Of a stretch of 64,000 bases of DNA, positions 9,753 to 18,948 are shown in pieces (position 1 is the stretch's first letter; every line of letters starts with the position of its first letter). Both the position numbers and the translations under genes were made by a program. The notes under the pieces are model-generated. The model ran no database searches. It saw only the letters and a list, made by a program, of their open reading frames with translations, and was not told where the DNA came from. The DNA comes from Leptospira yanagawae serovar Saopaulo str. Sao Paulo = ATCC 700523 (GTDB lineage: Bacteria; Spirochaetota; Leptospiria; Leptospirales; Leptospiraceae). Where the stretch lies: contig NZ_AOGX02000024.1 in the NCBI RefSeq assembly GCF_000332475.2, positions 62,001 to 126,000 on the forward strand, given 5' to 3'.

Positions 9753-11279
9753 CTATCTTCCGCTACTTAAATTTAAAAAAGCTTTCTCTAATTCTTCAAA
9801 ATCTACAAATTTAGTTTTTTCTTTTCCGATAATTTGGTAGGTTTCATGGCCTTTGCCAGCAACCACCAAAATTCCATCTCGATCGAGAAGGGCAACGGCT
9901 CTGTTGATTGCCTGTTTTCTATCAGTAATCTTTTCATATCGTTTGAATCCTCTGGAAAACCCAGCTTCTATTTCATCCAATATGGTATCTGGATTTTCAG
10001 TTCTTGGATTGTCAGAAGTAAGGATCACATAATCCGCGTAAGTTTCCGAAATTTTCGCCATTTGTGGTCGTTTCGTTCGATCCCTGTCCCCACCACAACC
10101 AAACAAACAAATGAGTTGTTTTGGAGCAATTTCCACACAACTTTTTAGAATATTCTCAAGGGCATCTGGTGTATGTGCGTAATCAACAACAGCGATCCGA
10201 GAACGATCAGGATAAGGAACCACTTGGAAACGTCCTGGAACCGTTGGAATGGATTCAACTGCAGAAACAACTTCTTCCCATGGAAACCCTAACTCATAGG
10301 CAATCGATAAAGCGAATGCAGTATTAAAAACATTAAAATTACCAAGTAAATTCGTGCGAATGCTTCTTACTTCAATAAAAGGAAGATTTTTTTCTTTTTT
10401 ATGAAAACGATATTCACTTCCAAGTAAAGATAGTTTGGTGTTACTATAATGGAACTCACCTGACTTACCTAATATATAAATAGGTGATTTGAGTTTGGTT
10501 TCTCTGATTTTTTGGATCATTCGTTCCCCAAAAGAAACATCTCCAGCCACAAGTCCAAATTTGTTTTTTACAGATGATTGTTCGAGGAGTTGGAAAATTT
10601 TAAACTTACTTTCAAAATAATCTTCCATACTTTCATGGAAATCTAAGTGGTCTTGTGTTAGATTCGTAAATCCCGCACATGTAATTTCAATGCCAGCCAC
10701 TCTGCCTAATTTTAAACCATGGCTACTCATTTCCATAAATACATATTCCACACCTTCTTCTAACATCTCTTTTAGTAACAAGTTAAGAGAAGAGGCATCG
10801 GGTGTCGTATATCCAGATTCTAAAATTCGATCCAAAATTTGGATTTGGACAGTTCCAATGAGTGCTGCCTTTTTTCCAAGTTTCTTTGCGATATGAAATA
10901 AGATAAACGTTAAGGATGTTTTTCCATTGGTTCCCGTAATCCCGATGATCTTTAGTTTTTTTGAAGGTGACCCTGCTAATAACGATGCAATTTTTCCATG
11001 GAGGTCACCTAACGGGTCTTCTGATTCGAGAATTGTTGTAAATGATTGTAATCCTTTTAGTTTCAATTGGCGTTTGGATACCAAAATCACTTGGCAACCT
11101 TTTTCCCTAGCCATTTGGATGTAAGATTCTAAGACCTCATCCTTCCCTTCAGGCAAAACGAATAAATCGGAATTGGTTAACTTACGGCTGTCTGCCCAAA
11201 CGTAGTGAATGTCTAGGTTTGGTTCACCTTGGATGAGTTTGATTTCGGGAATTTTTTTGATGATATCTGTGAGTTTCAT
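9753..11279 (-). CDS. murE: UDP-MurNAc-L-Ala-D-Glu--meso-diaminopimelate ligase
   Basis: MurE adds the third stem-peptide residue. The 508-residue protein has P-loop [10 protein letters not shown] (about 117-126), [32 protein letters not shown] and [11 protein letters not shown]. The substrate motif reads DNPR (in [11 protein letters not shown]), the form found in meso-diaminopimelate enzymes; lysine enzymes carry other residues. So the sequence predicts DAP-type peptidoglycan. ATG at 11279 overlaps the preceding ftsL-like gene by ATGA. Confidence 0.96.
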   Translation of the reverse strand: MKLTDIIKKIPEIKLIQGEPNLDIHYVWADSRKLTNSDLFVLPEGKDEVLESYIQMAREKGCQVILVSKRQLKLKGLQSFTTILESEDPLGDLHGKIASLLAGSPSKKLKIIGITGTNGKTSLTFILFHIAKKLGKKAALIGTVQIQILDRILESGYTTPDASSLNLLLKEMLEEGVEYVFMEMSSHGLKLGRVAGIEITCAGFTNLTQDHLDFHESMEDYFESKFKIFQLLEQSSVKNKFGLVAGDVSFGERMIQKIRETKLKSPIYILGKSGEFHYSNTKLSLLGSEYRFHKKEKNLPFIEVRSIRTNLLGNFNVFNTAFALSIAYELGFPWEEVVSAVESIPTVPGRFQVVPYPDRSRIAVVDYAHTPDALENILKSCVEIAPKQLICLFGCGGDRDRTKRPQMAKISETYADYVILTSDNPRTENPDTILDEIEAGFSRGFKRYEKITDRKQAINRAVALLDRDGILVVAGKGHETYQIIGKEKTKFVDFEELEKAFLNLSSGR

Positions 11280-11623
11280 GGTTTCACTTTAGATGGTGAC
11301 TCTGGAATGGGTGGGAGTTCAATGGTGACGGTTCGGTTGCCTAAACTAATCGGTAAAAATTGATAGGTCCTTCGGTACAGAGTTTCGATTCGTTCGGCTG
11401 AAGTGTAGGATACGATTCCAATTTTGAGTTCGTCATTTTTTCTTTTTAACTCTTCTTTGGTGGCACTCCTTTCATGGATTGTCCTTTGCAGTTTTGCCTT
11501 CTCTAATCCTTGCCAAACATGAAAGAAAAAAAAACCAAGAAATGGGAAAAGGACCACAAAAGGTTGGATTGGTTCAAAAAAATCAAAAACCAATCCAGGC
11601 ATTGATTTGATTGATTGTGTCAT
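11276..11623 (-). CDS. FtsL-like small membrane division protein (by position)
   Basis: A 115-residue single-pass protein. A hydrophobic stretch rich in Phe and Val (about residues 17-36) is followed by a charged, coiled-coil-like region with many Lys and Glu (about 40-70) and a Pro-rich tail. This layout, together with its place between rsmH and the mur genes, matches FtsL, a bitopic divisome protein. Sequence identity to FtsL cannot be judged by eye, because the family is poorly conserved. I choose ATG at 11623, which overlaps the rsmH stop as ATGA; ATG at 11632 is possible. No ftsI-type transpeptidase gene follows, unlike most division clusters. Confidence 0.6.
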   Translation of the reverse strand: MTQSIKSMPGLVFDFFEPIQPFVVLFPFLGFFFFHVWQGLEKAKLQRTIHERSATKEELKRKNDELKIGIVSYTSAERIETLYRRTYQFLPISLGNRTVTIELPPIPESPSKVKP

Positions 11624-12564
11624 TTTTCCCATCTATTTTCTTTTATCGGATGTATTTTCATAAGTCCTCTTAATTTTGCCGATCGAGATGCTCTGTTTTC
11701 TTTGATTTCCTGGTCTGTCGGTAAAATGGGTTTTTTCGTAAGGATTTCAAAATGGTCAGTTGCTTTTAGATCCCGAAAGGTCCATTTGACGATTCGGTCT
11801 TCTAGAGAATGGAAGGAAATACAAGTAAGAACACCTCCAATCTTTAAAACCTTTGCGAGGGCTCGAATGCCTTTGTCAGCATGCAATAATTCTTCGTTCA
11901 CTTCAATTCGTAGAGCCTGGAATATCCTGGTGGCGGGGTGGGATTCTTTTGGCCAAAATTTTCTGGGAATGGATGCTTCTACTAGTTTTGCAAGGTCTGT
12001 ACTCGTTTCAAATTTCTTTTTGTGTCTCGTCTGTACGATGTTATTTGCAATTTTTAGCGCCCATCTTTCTTCTCCATATTCCCAAAATACTTTTTTTAAA
12101 TGGAGGATGGAACTATAGTTCACGACATCGGCTGCCGTTTTCATCCCGACCTGTGGTTCGAGTCGCATATCCAAAGGTTCTTCATTTTTAAACGTAAATC
12201 CCCTCCCTGAATGGAGGAAATGGAAAAGGGATACTCCAAGATCCACGAGCGCCCCATCAAGACCTTCACAACCAACTTCCGAAAGGATCGATTCATCCAC
12301 TTCTGAAAAATTCATTTGAAATGCATGGACTCTCTCGAGGGATCCAAGCTCTCTTAAGATTTCTTTTTTTGCCCGTTCCAACATCACTGCATCACGGTCG
12401 ATTAAGATTAAATTTGCTTCGGGAAAGGTTTTTAAGATGAGTTTGGAATGACCACCTTCTCCTGCCGTTCCATCTAAAAACCATTTTGGATTTGGGCTTT
12501 TTGTCTGTTGTAGGAGGGCAATGACTTCACTCGGAAGGACGGGTATGTGAGGAGATTCTAACAC
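11620..12564 (-). CDS. rsmH: 16S rRNA (cytosine(1402)-N4)-methyltransferase RsmH
   Basis: RsmH (MraW) uses SAM to methylate N4 of C1402 in the 16S rRNA P site. The 314 residues include HIPVLPSEV at the N-terminus, [10 protein letters not shown] (SAM motif I, about 31-40), [26 protein letters not shown], a central helical domain, and [12 protein letters not shown] near the C-terminus, all diagnostic. Translation starts at GTG (12564). On the minus strand a TTGACA (12587-12592) and a TTGCAA (12598-12603) lie upstream, but neither has a well-placed -10 box. It is the first gene of the division run; no mraZ is present. Confidence 0.95.
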   Translation of the reverse strand: MLESPHIPVLPSEVIALLQQTKSPNPKWFLDGTAGEGGHSKLILKTFPEANLILIDRDAVMLERAKKEILRELGSLERVHAFQMNFSEVDESILSEVGCEGLDGALVDLGVSLFHFLHSGRGFTFKNEEPLDMRLEPQVGMKTAADVVNYSSILHLKKVFWEYGEERWALKIANNIVQTRHKKKFETSTDLAKLVEASIPRKFWPKESHPATRIFQALRIEVNEELLHADKGIRALAKVLKIGGVLTCISFHSLEDRIVKWTFRDLKATDHFEILTKKPILPTDQEIKENRASRSAKLRGLMKIHPIKENRWEK

Positions 12565-12636
12565 TGTTACTTTCTTACTGTATTCCTGTCAAAATCCTTG
12601 CAATCCTTTAATCCTTTCCTGAGATTGAAAGTATCG

Positions 12637-13152
12637 ATGAGTTCCTTTGAAGAGCATTCCATTCGTAAAAACTTATTTAGTGTTGGTAAATTGGGATATG
12701 CCAAAGGGGACAGACCCAATGTGGAATGTATCCTTTGTGGGGTCCGGGATCGAAATGAAATTGTCCCGAATCTCACCATTGCGGAAACGAAACTTTCCAT
12801 TGTTTCGATTAATTTATTTCCTTACAACCCAGGGCACATCATCATTTTCCCGAAACGCCATATCATCAGTTATTTGGAACTTTCGGATGAAGAGGCTTTG
12901 GACATCCACCAGTTAACTCAAAAAACCATGCGGATTTTAGAGAAACAATGGAAGGTGCAAGGGTTCAATACGGGTTATAATCTTGGCAAAAACAGTGGTG
13001 GTTCCATCCCTCATATACATGAACACATTGTCCCTAGGTTTCCCAATGAGGCAGGATTTCTCGACGTTTTATCCAATACAAGGATCGTCATCTATGAACC
13101 TTACCAAATGTGGGAAGACCTAAAAAAACTTTGGGTGCTGGAAGAGGACTAA
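12637..13152 (+). CDS. HIT-family nucleotide hydrolase or phosphorylase
   Basis: The protein has 171 residues from ATG at 12637. An upstream TTG at 12598 would add 13 residues without support. Seen: CILCGV (a CxxC that may bind zinc), [17 protein letters not shown], and the histidine triad [10 protein letters not shown] (H-x-H-x-H), whose middle His is the nucleophile in HIT enzymes. The N-terminal CxxC, the length and the C-terminal WEDLKKLW resemble actinobacterial Ap4A phosphorylase-like HIT proteins. It probably cleaves dinucleoside polyphosphates or nucleoside phosphoramidates. Divergent from rsmH. Confidence 0.85.
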   Translation: MSSFEEHSIRKNLFSVGKLGYAKGDRPNVECILCGVRDRNEIVPNLTIAETKLSIVSINLFPYNPGHIIIFPKRHIISYLELSDEEALDIHQLTQKTMRILEKQWKVQGFNTGYNLGKNSGGSIPHIHEHIVPRFPNEAGFLDVLSNTRIVIYEPYQMWEDLKKLWVLEED

Positions 13153-13157
13153 TTCCA

Positions 13158-14102
13158 TTACACTTTCTTTTGGTAAATGGTATGCCCAAGGAACTTAAAT
13201 TGGTCTGAGATTCCAAACATGGTCTCCGAATGGCCAAGGATCAAATACCCTTTGGGTTTTAAACTCACTTCAAAATTTTGAAATAAGGTCTTTTGTGTGG
13301 GCTTATCAAAGTAAATCACCACGTTCCTACAAAATATCAAATCGAGTTTGTCTGTGATCGGAAATGGAAAGTGTAACAAATTGATTTGGCGAAAGTCAAC
13401 GAGGGCCTTGAGGTGAGGTTTTACTTCAAAATAAACATGGTCTTTCTCTTTGAATTCGTTGAAGTGTTTTTTCTTTAAGGCCTCGGAGACTGGTTCTAAC
13501 CTATCATCCCGATACACTCCTTTTTTTGCCGTCATTAGGACTTGTGTATCAATGTCTGATGCATAAATCTTACAATTCCAACCAGGCTTATTTTGGAAAT
13601 AATCATACACTGTGATGGCAATCGAATACGGCTCTTCTCCAGTGGATGAAGCCGAACACCATATCCGTAATGTTTTTGGGGCTCCTGTTTCACTTGCGAG
13701 TTTTTCCAATTGAGGGAAATAATCATTTTTAAGAAATTCAAAGTGATGGTTTTCGCGGAAAAAATCAGTTTTATTCGTTGTTATGCGATTGATGAGTTCT
13801 TGCATCTCTTGGGTCGCAAAATTTTGATCTAGTTTTAATTTTGCCACATAGTCTTCAAAACTAGGGATCCCAAGTGTACGTAACCTTGCATTCAGCCTGG
13901 ATTGCACCATGATCTTTTTGTGCGGAGCTAGGAAAATTCCAGCTTGTTTGTACACTAAATTTTTGATGAATTCAAACTCGGCATCACCGATTGTGTTTAA
14001 AGATGTTCGAAAGTCCAATTTGCCCTCACGAAGATTCAACAGAGTTTTTTCCATCTGACAAGTTGTTTTTTCTAATAAAGGTTCATTCATGAAGATTGGC
14101 AT
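13158..14102 (-). CDS. cheR: CheR-type chemoreceptor methyltransferase
   Basis: CheR methylates glutamates of chemoreceptors using SAM. It has an N-terminal helical domain (residues about 30-95, with AGIFLAPHKKIMVQSRL), then TTNKTDFFRE, the SAM loop WCSASSTGEEPYSIA, ASDIDTQVL, FDLIFCRNV-type LIFCRNVVIYFD and GHSETM near the end, all standard. I choose ATG at 14102, preceded by AGGTG seven bases upstream. ATG at 14090 is the alternative; a longer frame to 14132 is unlikely. The 5' end overlaps the divergent mqnA gene by 14 bases. No other che genes are in the window. Confidence 0.92.
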   Translation of the reverse strand: MPIFMNEPLLEKTTCQMEKTLLNLREGKLDFRTSLNTIGDAEFEFIKNLVYKQAGIFLAPHKKIMVQSRLNARLRTLGIPSFEDYVAKLKLDQNFATQEMQELINRITTNKTDFFRENHHFEFLKNDYFPQLEKLASETGAPKTLRIWCSASSTGEEPYSIAITVYDYFQNKPGWNCKIYASDIDTQVLMTAKKGVYRDDRLEPVSEALKKKHFNEFKEKDHVYFEVKPHLKALVDFRQINLLHFPFPITDKLDLIFCRNVVIYFDKPTQKTLFQNFEVSLKPKGYLILGHSETMFGISDQFKFLGHTIYQKKV

Positions 14103-14835
14103 CGTAAAACACCTAAATGCGCGTCCCCTCACCCTCTATTTTGAAAGGTCGCCTGCGTTTATTCCCGTGTATGAGAACCCAAGTGTTCTCATTGAACTCC
14201 TAAAAAAGGGAGAACTTGACTGTGCGCTCGTCTCTTCGATCGAATGTGTCCGCAACGAGGATCAGTTCGACCATACCAAAATTGTAGGAGTATGTGCAAG
14301 GGATATCGTTCGGTCTGTTTTATATTTCCAAAATGAAACGGAATCAGGGGTTCCCAAACAAGTTTTTACCGACAAAGGCTCTCGGTCCAGTGTTTGCCTC
14401 CTCCAATGTTTATTCCACTTGGAATATGGAAAAATGGTGGAAGTGATTCCAACTGATGCAAAAGAGATTTCATTGATGATGGAAGAAGGAAAAGGTTCTC
14501 ATTTGTTATTTGGTGACCATGCCCTTTTGCAAACTCCTGTCCCCGGTTACCAAGTTGTGGACTTGGCGGAATGGTGGAACCGGATCACCGGGCTCTATTT
14601 CTGTTTTGCGTTTTGGGCTTACCCAAAAGGAAAACAATGGGACAATCAAATTTTTTTGACAGCTTTGGAATATGGTTTAAAAGAACTTCCAAACATCATC
14701 AGTGAGGAAAAACGACTTCCCATTGCCATCACAGATCGTTACCTAAAACAAGAGTTACACTTTATCCCCGAAAAAAAGAATTTGGAGGGGTTCTCTCTTT
14801 TCATCCAAACGGCTAAAGAATTGAAATTACTTTAA
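14089..14835 (+). CDS. mqnA: Chorismate dehydratase MqnA (futalosine pathway)
   Basis: MqnA dehydrates chorismate to 3-enolpyruvylbenzoate, the entry to the futalosine route to menaquinone. The 248 residues have the periplasmic-binding-protein-like fold of PF02621: MKIGIVKHLNARPL at the N-terminus, GELDCALVSSIECVRN (matching the family GELDxxxxSSIEY pattern), and VRSVLYF. MqnD proteins begin differently (PCPND), so MqnA is preferred. The start has AAAGG eight bases upstream. The partner mqnC lies at 50.4 kb. It converges on a lipoprotein gene 2 bases after its stop. Confidence 0.82.
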   Translation: MKIGIVKHLNARPLTLYFERSPAFIPVYENPSVLIELLKKGELDCALVSSIECVRNEDQFDHTKIVGVCARDIVRSVLYFQNETESGVPKQVFTDKGSRSSVCLLQCLFHLEYGKMVEVIPTDAKEISLMMEEGKGSHLLFGDHALLQTPVPGYQVVDLAEWWNRITGLYFCFAFWAYPKGKQWDNQIFLTALEYGLKELPNIISEEKRLPIAITDRYLKQELHFIPEKKNLEGFSLFIQTAKELKLL

Positions 14836-14837
14836 AA

Positions 14838-15476
14838 TTAAAAAAATCGGATTTTGTATTCCCAAGATTTTGATTCCGGATTTTCTAAAGTATCTTGCAA
14901 GGGAATTTGGTAAATCAAATTCCCAAGTCCAATAAAACCTCTGTTAGAACTGCATTCGGAATCTTTTGGAAATAAAACTTTAAATTGGATTTTTCCTTCT
15001 CTTAGCAAACGAGAAGTCTCTGAAATGATTTTTTTTTCACCAGCACTCGAATCTAAAATCGCATTGTCTGTGAGATTGGGAAAATCTCGTTTAACCGATA
15101 GGGAGCGAGGTTTTGTTTTGATTGTAAAGGTTCCGATGAGAACACCTTCTAAGTGGGTTGGGTCTTCAAAGTCTAACTTGTAAGATACCTTACCTTTGCG
15201 TTTGAAATACATATCGGTGGTTTCAGATTTTTCTAATTCACGAAAAGTAAAATCCCTTACTTGTAAATTATTGTTTGATTTCTTCTTAACAGATGTTAGG
15301 ATTTCTTCTTTTGATGTTGGTAAAAATTTTACAAGGGATTCGTTTGAATCTTTTTTGAGAGGGACAGTGTATGAGATTTCGACCGTCCCGGAACTCAATT
15401 TGCGAAAGAGAATGGTCTCTTCGTATTCAAAACATCCATAACAAAAAACGAGTAAAAATAAAACAAAACGGAACAC
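14838..15476 (-). CDS. Predicted lipoprotein, function unknown
   Basis: A 212-residue protein starting at GTG. The first 15 residues form a hydrophobic signal ending FCYGC, a plausible spirochaetal lipobox, followed by acidic residues. The rest is mostly beta-rich (KVSYKLDFEDPTHLEGVLIGTF) with no motif I recognise. It begins 39 bases after the amtB stop and may be at the end of the phosphatase-amtB transcript. A 7-bp inverted repeat (15478-15508) lies just before its start. Confidence 0.7.
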   Translation of the reverse strand: MFRFVLFLLVFCYGCFEYEETILFRKLSSGTVEISYTVPLKKDSNESLVKFLPTSKEEILTSVKKKSNNNLQVRDFTFRELEKSETTDMYFKRKGKVSYKLDFEDPTHLEGVLIGTFTIKTKPRSLSVKRDFPNLTDNAILDSSAGEKKIISETSRLLREGKIQFKVLFPKDSECSSNRGFIGLGNLIYQIPLQDTLENPESKSWEYKIRFF

Positions 15477-15515
15477 ACCCTAGACTTCCCCATAGAGAAA
15501 ATCTAGGGTCAAGGA

Positions 15516-16943
15516 CTATTTCGAAACAGGATAGGCTTCGTTCCCGTGTTCGAGGATATCCAAACCTAACAGTTCTTCTTCTTCCGAAACACGAAGTCCT
15601 ACAGTTTTTTTAATGAGGTAAAACATAAGTAAACTTACTGGGAATGCCCAAAAGAATGCTGTGGCCACTCCAATGGCTTGTGCAGCAAATTGTGCAAAAC
15701 CGGCTCCATAAAAGAGTCCCGTATCCAAACTAAACAATCCATAGGCCAATGTGCCCCAGGCCCCACACACTCCATGCACGGAAACCGCACCCACAGGATC
15801 GTCGATTTTCCGATTGTCCAAAAAGAGAACTGAGATGATGACAAGAATCCCTGCAACCAGTCCAATGATGACAGAACCGAGAATGCTCACGTTATCACAA
15901 GGGGCAGTGATGGCCACAAGTCCCGCAAGGCCACCATTCAGCGTGAGTCCAATTTCAGGTTTTTTGAAAAGATACCAAGTGAGCGCCATAGCACTGAGGG
16001 CTCCCGCACAAGCTGCCATATGGGTAACCACTGCAATTTTAGCAAAACTTCCTCCCTCGATGGATGTCGTTGAACCTGGGTTAAATCCAAACCAACCAAA
16101 CCATAAAATGAAAACACCTAGGGCTGCCATCGACATGTTATGACCTAAGATCGGATATACCCTCCCATCAGTTTGGAATTTCCCCATCCTAGGACCTACA
16201 ACGATTGCACCAGCAAGACCTGCCCAAGCACCGATGCTATGCACCACTGTGGAACCTGCAAAATCATGAAACCCTACACCTTCTCCGCCCCCAAGACCAA
16301 GTGTTTCTAAAAATCCAGTCGAAATTCCAAGTAAACTTCCCCAAGCAAGGGAACCAAATACAGGATAAATGAAGGCAGTGATGATCACGGAAAAAATTAG
16401 GTAAGCAGAAAACTTAGTTCGTTCCGCCATGGCTCCCGAAACAATGGTGGCCGCTGTGGCAGCAAAAACAATTTGGAAGATAAAAAACGTATATTTGCCT
16501 GGGTCCATACTCCCATCTTCCGCATTGATGAGAGATTCTGCAAACGAAGGAACCCCAATTCCAAATCCATCCAATACTTGTGGACCAAACATAATCGAAA
16601 ATCCAATGAGCCAATAGGCGATTGCACCAACGGTTAAGTCGGAGAAGTTTTTCATAAGGATGTTCACGGCATTTTTTGCTCTCGTAAAACCAGCTTCCAC
16701 ATAGGCAAAACCAGCTTGCATAAAAAAAACTAAAAACGCAGCAATACATGTCCAAACCCAATTGGCTTCTTGTTTTGTCGTTTCAAGTGCCAACTTAGTT
16801 TCGGCAAGAGAGGTTTTGATATCCGCTAAATCTTTTGCCAAAGATTCAAGGCTTTCTTTTTCACCAACTGCCACGGTTTCAGCACTCAAACTGCTAAAGA
16901 ATAAAAGGGCAATAATTGTAAAATATACTCCGAAATGTTTCAT
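15516..16943 (-). CDS. amtB: Ammonium transporter AmtB with N-terminal coiled segment
   Basis: A 475-residue ammonium channel. A signal peptide (residues 1-21, ending LSAE) and a short heptad-like stretch (about 30-58) precede the eleven-helix Amt core. Seen: the entry motif AGFAYVEAGFTRAKN, DFAGSTVVHSIGAWAGL holding the first pore His, and AVSVHGVCGAWGTLAYG holding the second. The phenylalanine/tryptophan-rich periplasmic gate is also visible. No PII gene (glnB/glnK) is adjacent, which is unusual for amtB. Instead the gene lies 10 bases downstream of a PP2C phosphatase on the same strand. Confidence 0.95.
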   Translation of the reverse strand: MKHFGVYFTIIALLFFSSLSAETVAVGEKESLESLAKDLADIKTSLAETKLALETTKQEANWVWTCIAAFLVFFMQAGFAYVEAGFTRAKNAVNILMKNFSDLTVGAIAYWLIGFSIMFGPQVLDGFGIGVPSFAESLINAEDGSMDPGKYTFFIFQIVFAATAATIVSGAMAERTKFSAYLIFSVIITAFIYPVFGSLAWGSLLGISTGFLETLGLGGGEGVGFHDFAGSTVVHSIGAWAGLAGAIVVGPRMGKFQTDGRVYPILGHNMSMAALGVFILWFGWFGFNPGSTTSIEGGSFAKIAVVTHMAACAGALSAMALTWYLFKKPEIGLTLNGGLAGLVAITAPCDNVSILGSVIIGLVAGILVIISVLFLDNRKIDDPVGAVSVHGVCGAWGTLAYGLFSLDTGLFYGAGFAQFAAQAIGVATAFFWAFPVSLLMFYLIKKTVGLRVSEEEELLGLDILEHGNEAYPVSK

Positions 16944-16953
16944 ATAACTTTCC

Positions 16954-18774
16954 TTAACTGGCTTTTTGGGTATGTGACTCTAATCTCAGAAGTGAAGATT
17001 TTAATTCTAAACTTTGAGGTGTGTTTTTTACGCCTTGTTGCAATACCTTGATTGCTTTTGGTTTCGCATTTTCTTTCAAATAACATTGAGCAAGTAAAAT
17101 ACTTGCTTTGGCAAAACTATGATCACTCGAAAGAGCCATCTTTAGGGCACGTTTTGCCTCTGATATCATTCCTGCTTTGTAATAAGCTCTCCCCATCATA
17201 AAATGGGAAGCAGCAGTATTATCACCTGAGGTTCGTAAGTATTCCTCTAAATACCGAATCGCCTCTTTGTATTTGCCATCGCGGTAATACATTTTGCCAA
17301 GAAAAACCAAAATTTCTTTTAAAGAAGAATCAATGCTAAATGCTTTGAGCGCTTGTGCATATGCTTCTTCCATTTTCATTTTGGAATTGGATTGTTTCGC
17401 TAATTGGATGTAATGCGAAGCTTCAGGAATCGAATCTCCACAATATAAAAAGAGGAAACTCAAATCGTCTCCATTTGGAACTTCCCCTTGGTAAGCCCGA
17501 AAACGTTTGATAAAGGAAGCAGATAGTTTTTTTAAATCAACTTTTCCCCTACCTTCGATCACAAGTTTTTCTCGTTCATCATGCAACCAGGATTGGATCC
17601 TTTCCACACCCACTTCGTCTTTTAAGTGGTTCCTTTGTTCGCTAAACCCATCAGAGATTAATAATAGAAAGTCTCCTGGTTCAAGTTTCCCTTGTTTTTC
17701 CTCATAATCAGCTTTCCGAACAGGTAAAATTCCAAGGGGGACCCCTTTGGTATCATATTGTATGAAGGTATCATCAGATGCCTTGTAATGTAACATCCTT
17801 TGGTGGCCCGCGTTTACATACCCAAAGGTATAATCACTAAAAATCCGTACCATAAAGGCTGTGAAGTATGTGGATTCCGGGAGTTGCTCCCGTAATTTTT
17901 CACCTAATTCTTCCATGATTTCGGTAAGTCCAAGACCTGCCATAACCGACCGTCTGAATTGGTGGTGGATTGCCATCGTAACAAGGGCTGCGGGAATTCC
18001 ATGCCCTGATACATCGATGTTAATCGCTGTTAACGAGTGGCCTTGTCTGACAATGTCTACTAAATCTCCACTCACTTCTGCCATTGGTTCATAGTGACTT
18101 GCAAAATAGATTCCATTCCATGCACTTAAGTCTTGAGGTAAGATTTGACTTTGGACATTGCGACCCATTTTCAAATCCCATTCTAATTGGTTGAGGATGG
18201 CAGCTTCTCTTGCCCTTGCTGTCACAAGCCCTTCAATGAGGCGTACCCCATAAAGAGCAAGTGCGAGTTGGGAAGTTAATGCTTCTAGAATTTCTAAATC
18301 ATCGATGATGTAAAAGTTTTCCCTTTCACTTTCCACAGCAAGAGTACCTAATATCTCTTCCTTTTGCATGATGGGAACACACATTACTGATTTCGTTTTT
18401 TCCCCCTCATCAAAGTAATGCGCTGAACGTGAAAGATCATTGACGAGCATTGGTTCTTTCGTTTCAAAAACGGTTCCCGAATACCCTTCTCCACTCGTTA
18501 AATTCCTGCGTGGAGGTTCCGTTTCTTTCACAAACTTTACTGGGACTAAAAATTCACCATCCCATAAGCGGAGTGTCGTGTTATCTGATTCGAAAATCTC
18601 CTGACAAATCAGGATGACCTTGGAAAAGAGTTGGTCTTCTCTATCTAAGTTGGCAAATTCTTTGGAGATATAAAGGAGGATTGCAATTTTATCTTTGTCT
18701 GTTAATCCTCCCACAACTTTGTTCTGTCCGCGGAAGTTGACGAGCATTCGTTTGGAAACTTTGAAATCAACCAT
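16954..18774 (-). CDS. GAF-SpoIIE (PP2C) phosphatase with C-terminal TPR repeats
   Basis: A 606-residue cytoplasmic signalling protein in three parts. A GAF domain covers about 25-185 (SGEGYSGTVFETKEPMLVND, VMCVPIMQ). An RsbU/SpoIIE-type phosphatase covers about 205-420, with SGDLVDIV, NIDVSGHGIPAALVTM and NAGHQRML supplying metal-binding Asp residues. TPR-like repeats (about 445-600; LGKMYYRDGKYKEAIRYLEEYL, MGRAYYKAGMISEAKRAL) follow. Such phosphatases usually dephosphorylate anti-sigma-factor antagonists. No partner STAS or HPK gene is here. It sits directly upstream of amtB, so it may respond to nitrogen state; that is inference. Confidence 0.9.
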   Translation of the reverse strand: MVDFKVSKRMLVNFRGQNKVVGGLTDKDKIAILLYISKEFANLDREDQLFSKVILICQEIFESDNTTLRLWDGEFLVPVKFVKETEPPRRNLTSGEGYSGTVFETKEPMLVNDLSRSAHYFDEGEKTKSVMCVPIMQKEEILGTLAVESERENFYIIDDLEILEALTSQLALALYGVRLIEGLVTARAREAAILNQLEWDLKMGRNVQSQILPQDLSAWNGIYFASHYEPMAEVSGDLVDIVRQGHSLTAINIDVSGHGIPAALVTMAIHHQFRRSVMAGLGLTEIMEELGEKLREQLPESTYFTAFMVRIFSDYTFGYVNAGHQRMLHYKASDDTFIQYDTKGVPLGILPVRKADYEEKQGKLEPGDFLLLISDGFSEQRNHLKDEVGVERIQSWLHDEREKLVIEGRGKVDLKKLSASFIKRFRAYQGEVPNGDDLSFLFLYCGDSIPEASHYIQLAKQSNSKMKMEEAYAQALKAFSIDSSLKEILVFLGKMYYRDGKYKEAIRYLEEYLRTSGDNTAASHFMMGRAYYKAGMISEAKRALKMALSSDHSFAKASILLAQCYLKENAKPKAIKVLQQGVKNTPQSLELKSSLLRLESHTQKAS

Positions 18775-18790
18775 ATTGGATACCTTTCTC

Positions 18791-18833
18791 CTTTAGATGC
18801 AAGTATCGTACCGACGATGCATCTCGCCTAAAG
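18791..18833 (-). promoter_or_regulatory. 5' leader stem-loop upstream of the GAF-SpoIIE gene
   Basis: CTTTAG at 18791 pairs with CTAAAG ending at 18833. Inside, ATCGT (18804-18808) pairs with ACGAT (18813-18817) around an ACCG loop, and GATGC pairs with GCATC. The element begins 17 bases before the ATG at 18774. Its arm overlaps a purine-rich AAAGGAGA (minus strand, 18787-18794) that may be a ribosome site. A role in translation control is possible but unproven. Confidence 0.4.
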
Positions 18834-18914
18834 AAGTAAAATTATCCTATATTTCTCTACAAACTGGAGAGATTCCGTACAAATCGTCTGGACTGTGTTT
18901 ATGGAAATCAACCA

Positions 18915-18937
18915 ATTTGCTTATATTATAAGCAAAT
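18915..18937. repeat. Perfect AT-rich palindrome (11-bp arms, 1-base spacer)
   Basis: ATTTGCTTATA pairs exactly with TATAAGCAAAT around one T. It lies 11 bases after the stop of the barrel-protein gene and about 140 bases upstream of the phosphatase start, both on the minus strand. No T-run follows, so it is a poor intrinsic terminator. The symmetry would suit a dimeric repressor operator. Confidence 0.6.
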
Positions 18938-18948
18938 GATGTTCGTAA

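Noticed and set aside
12598..12636. TTG start 13 codons upstream of the HIT gene
   Set aside because: No ribosome site, and HIT relatives start near the ATG at 12637.
15478..15508. CCCTAGA...TCTAGGG stem before the lipoprotein gene
   Set aside because: Only 7 bp with a 17-base loop and no T-run; could be chance.
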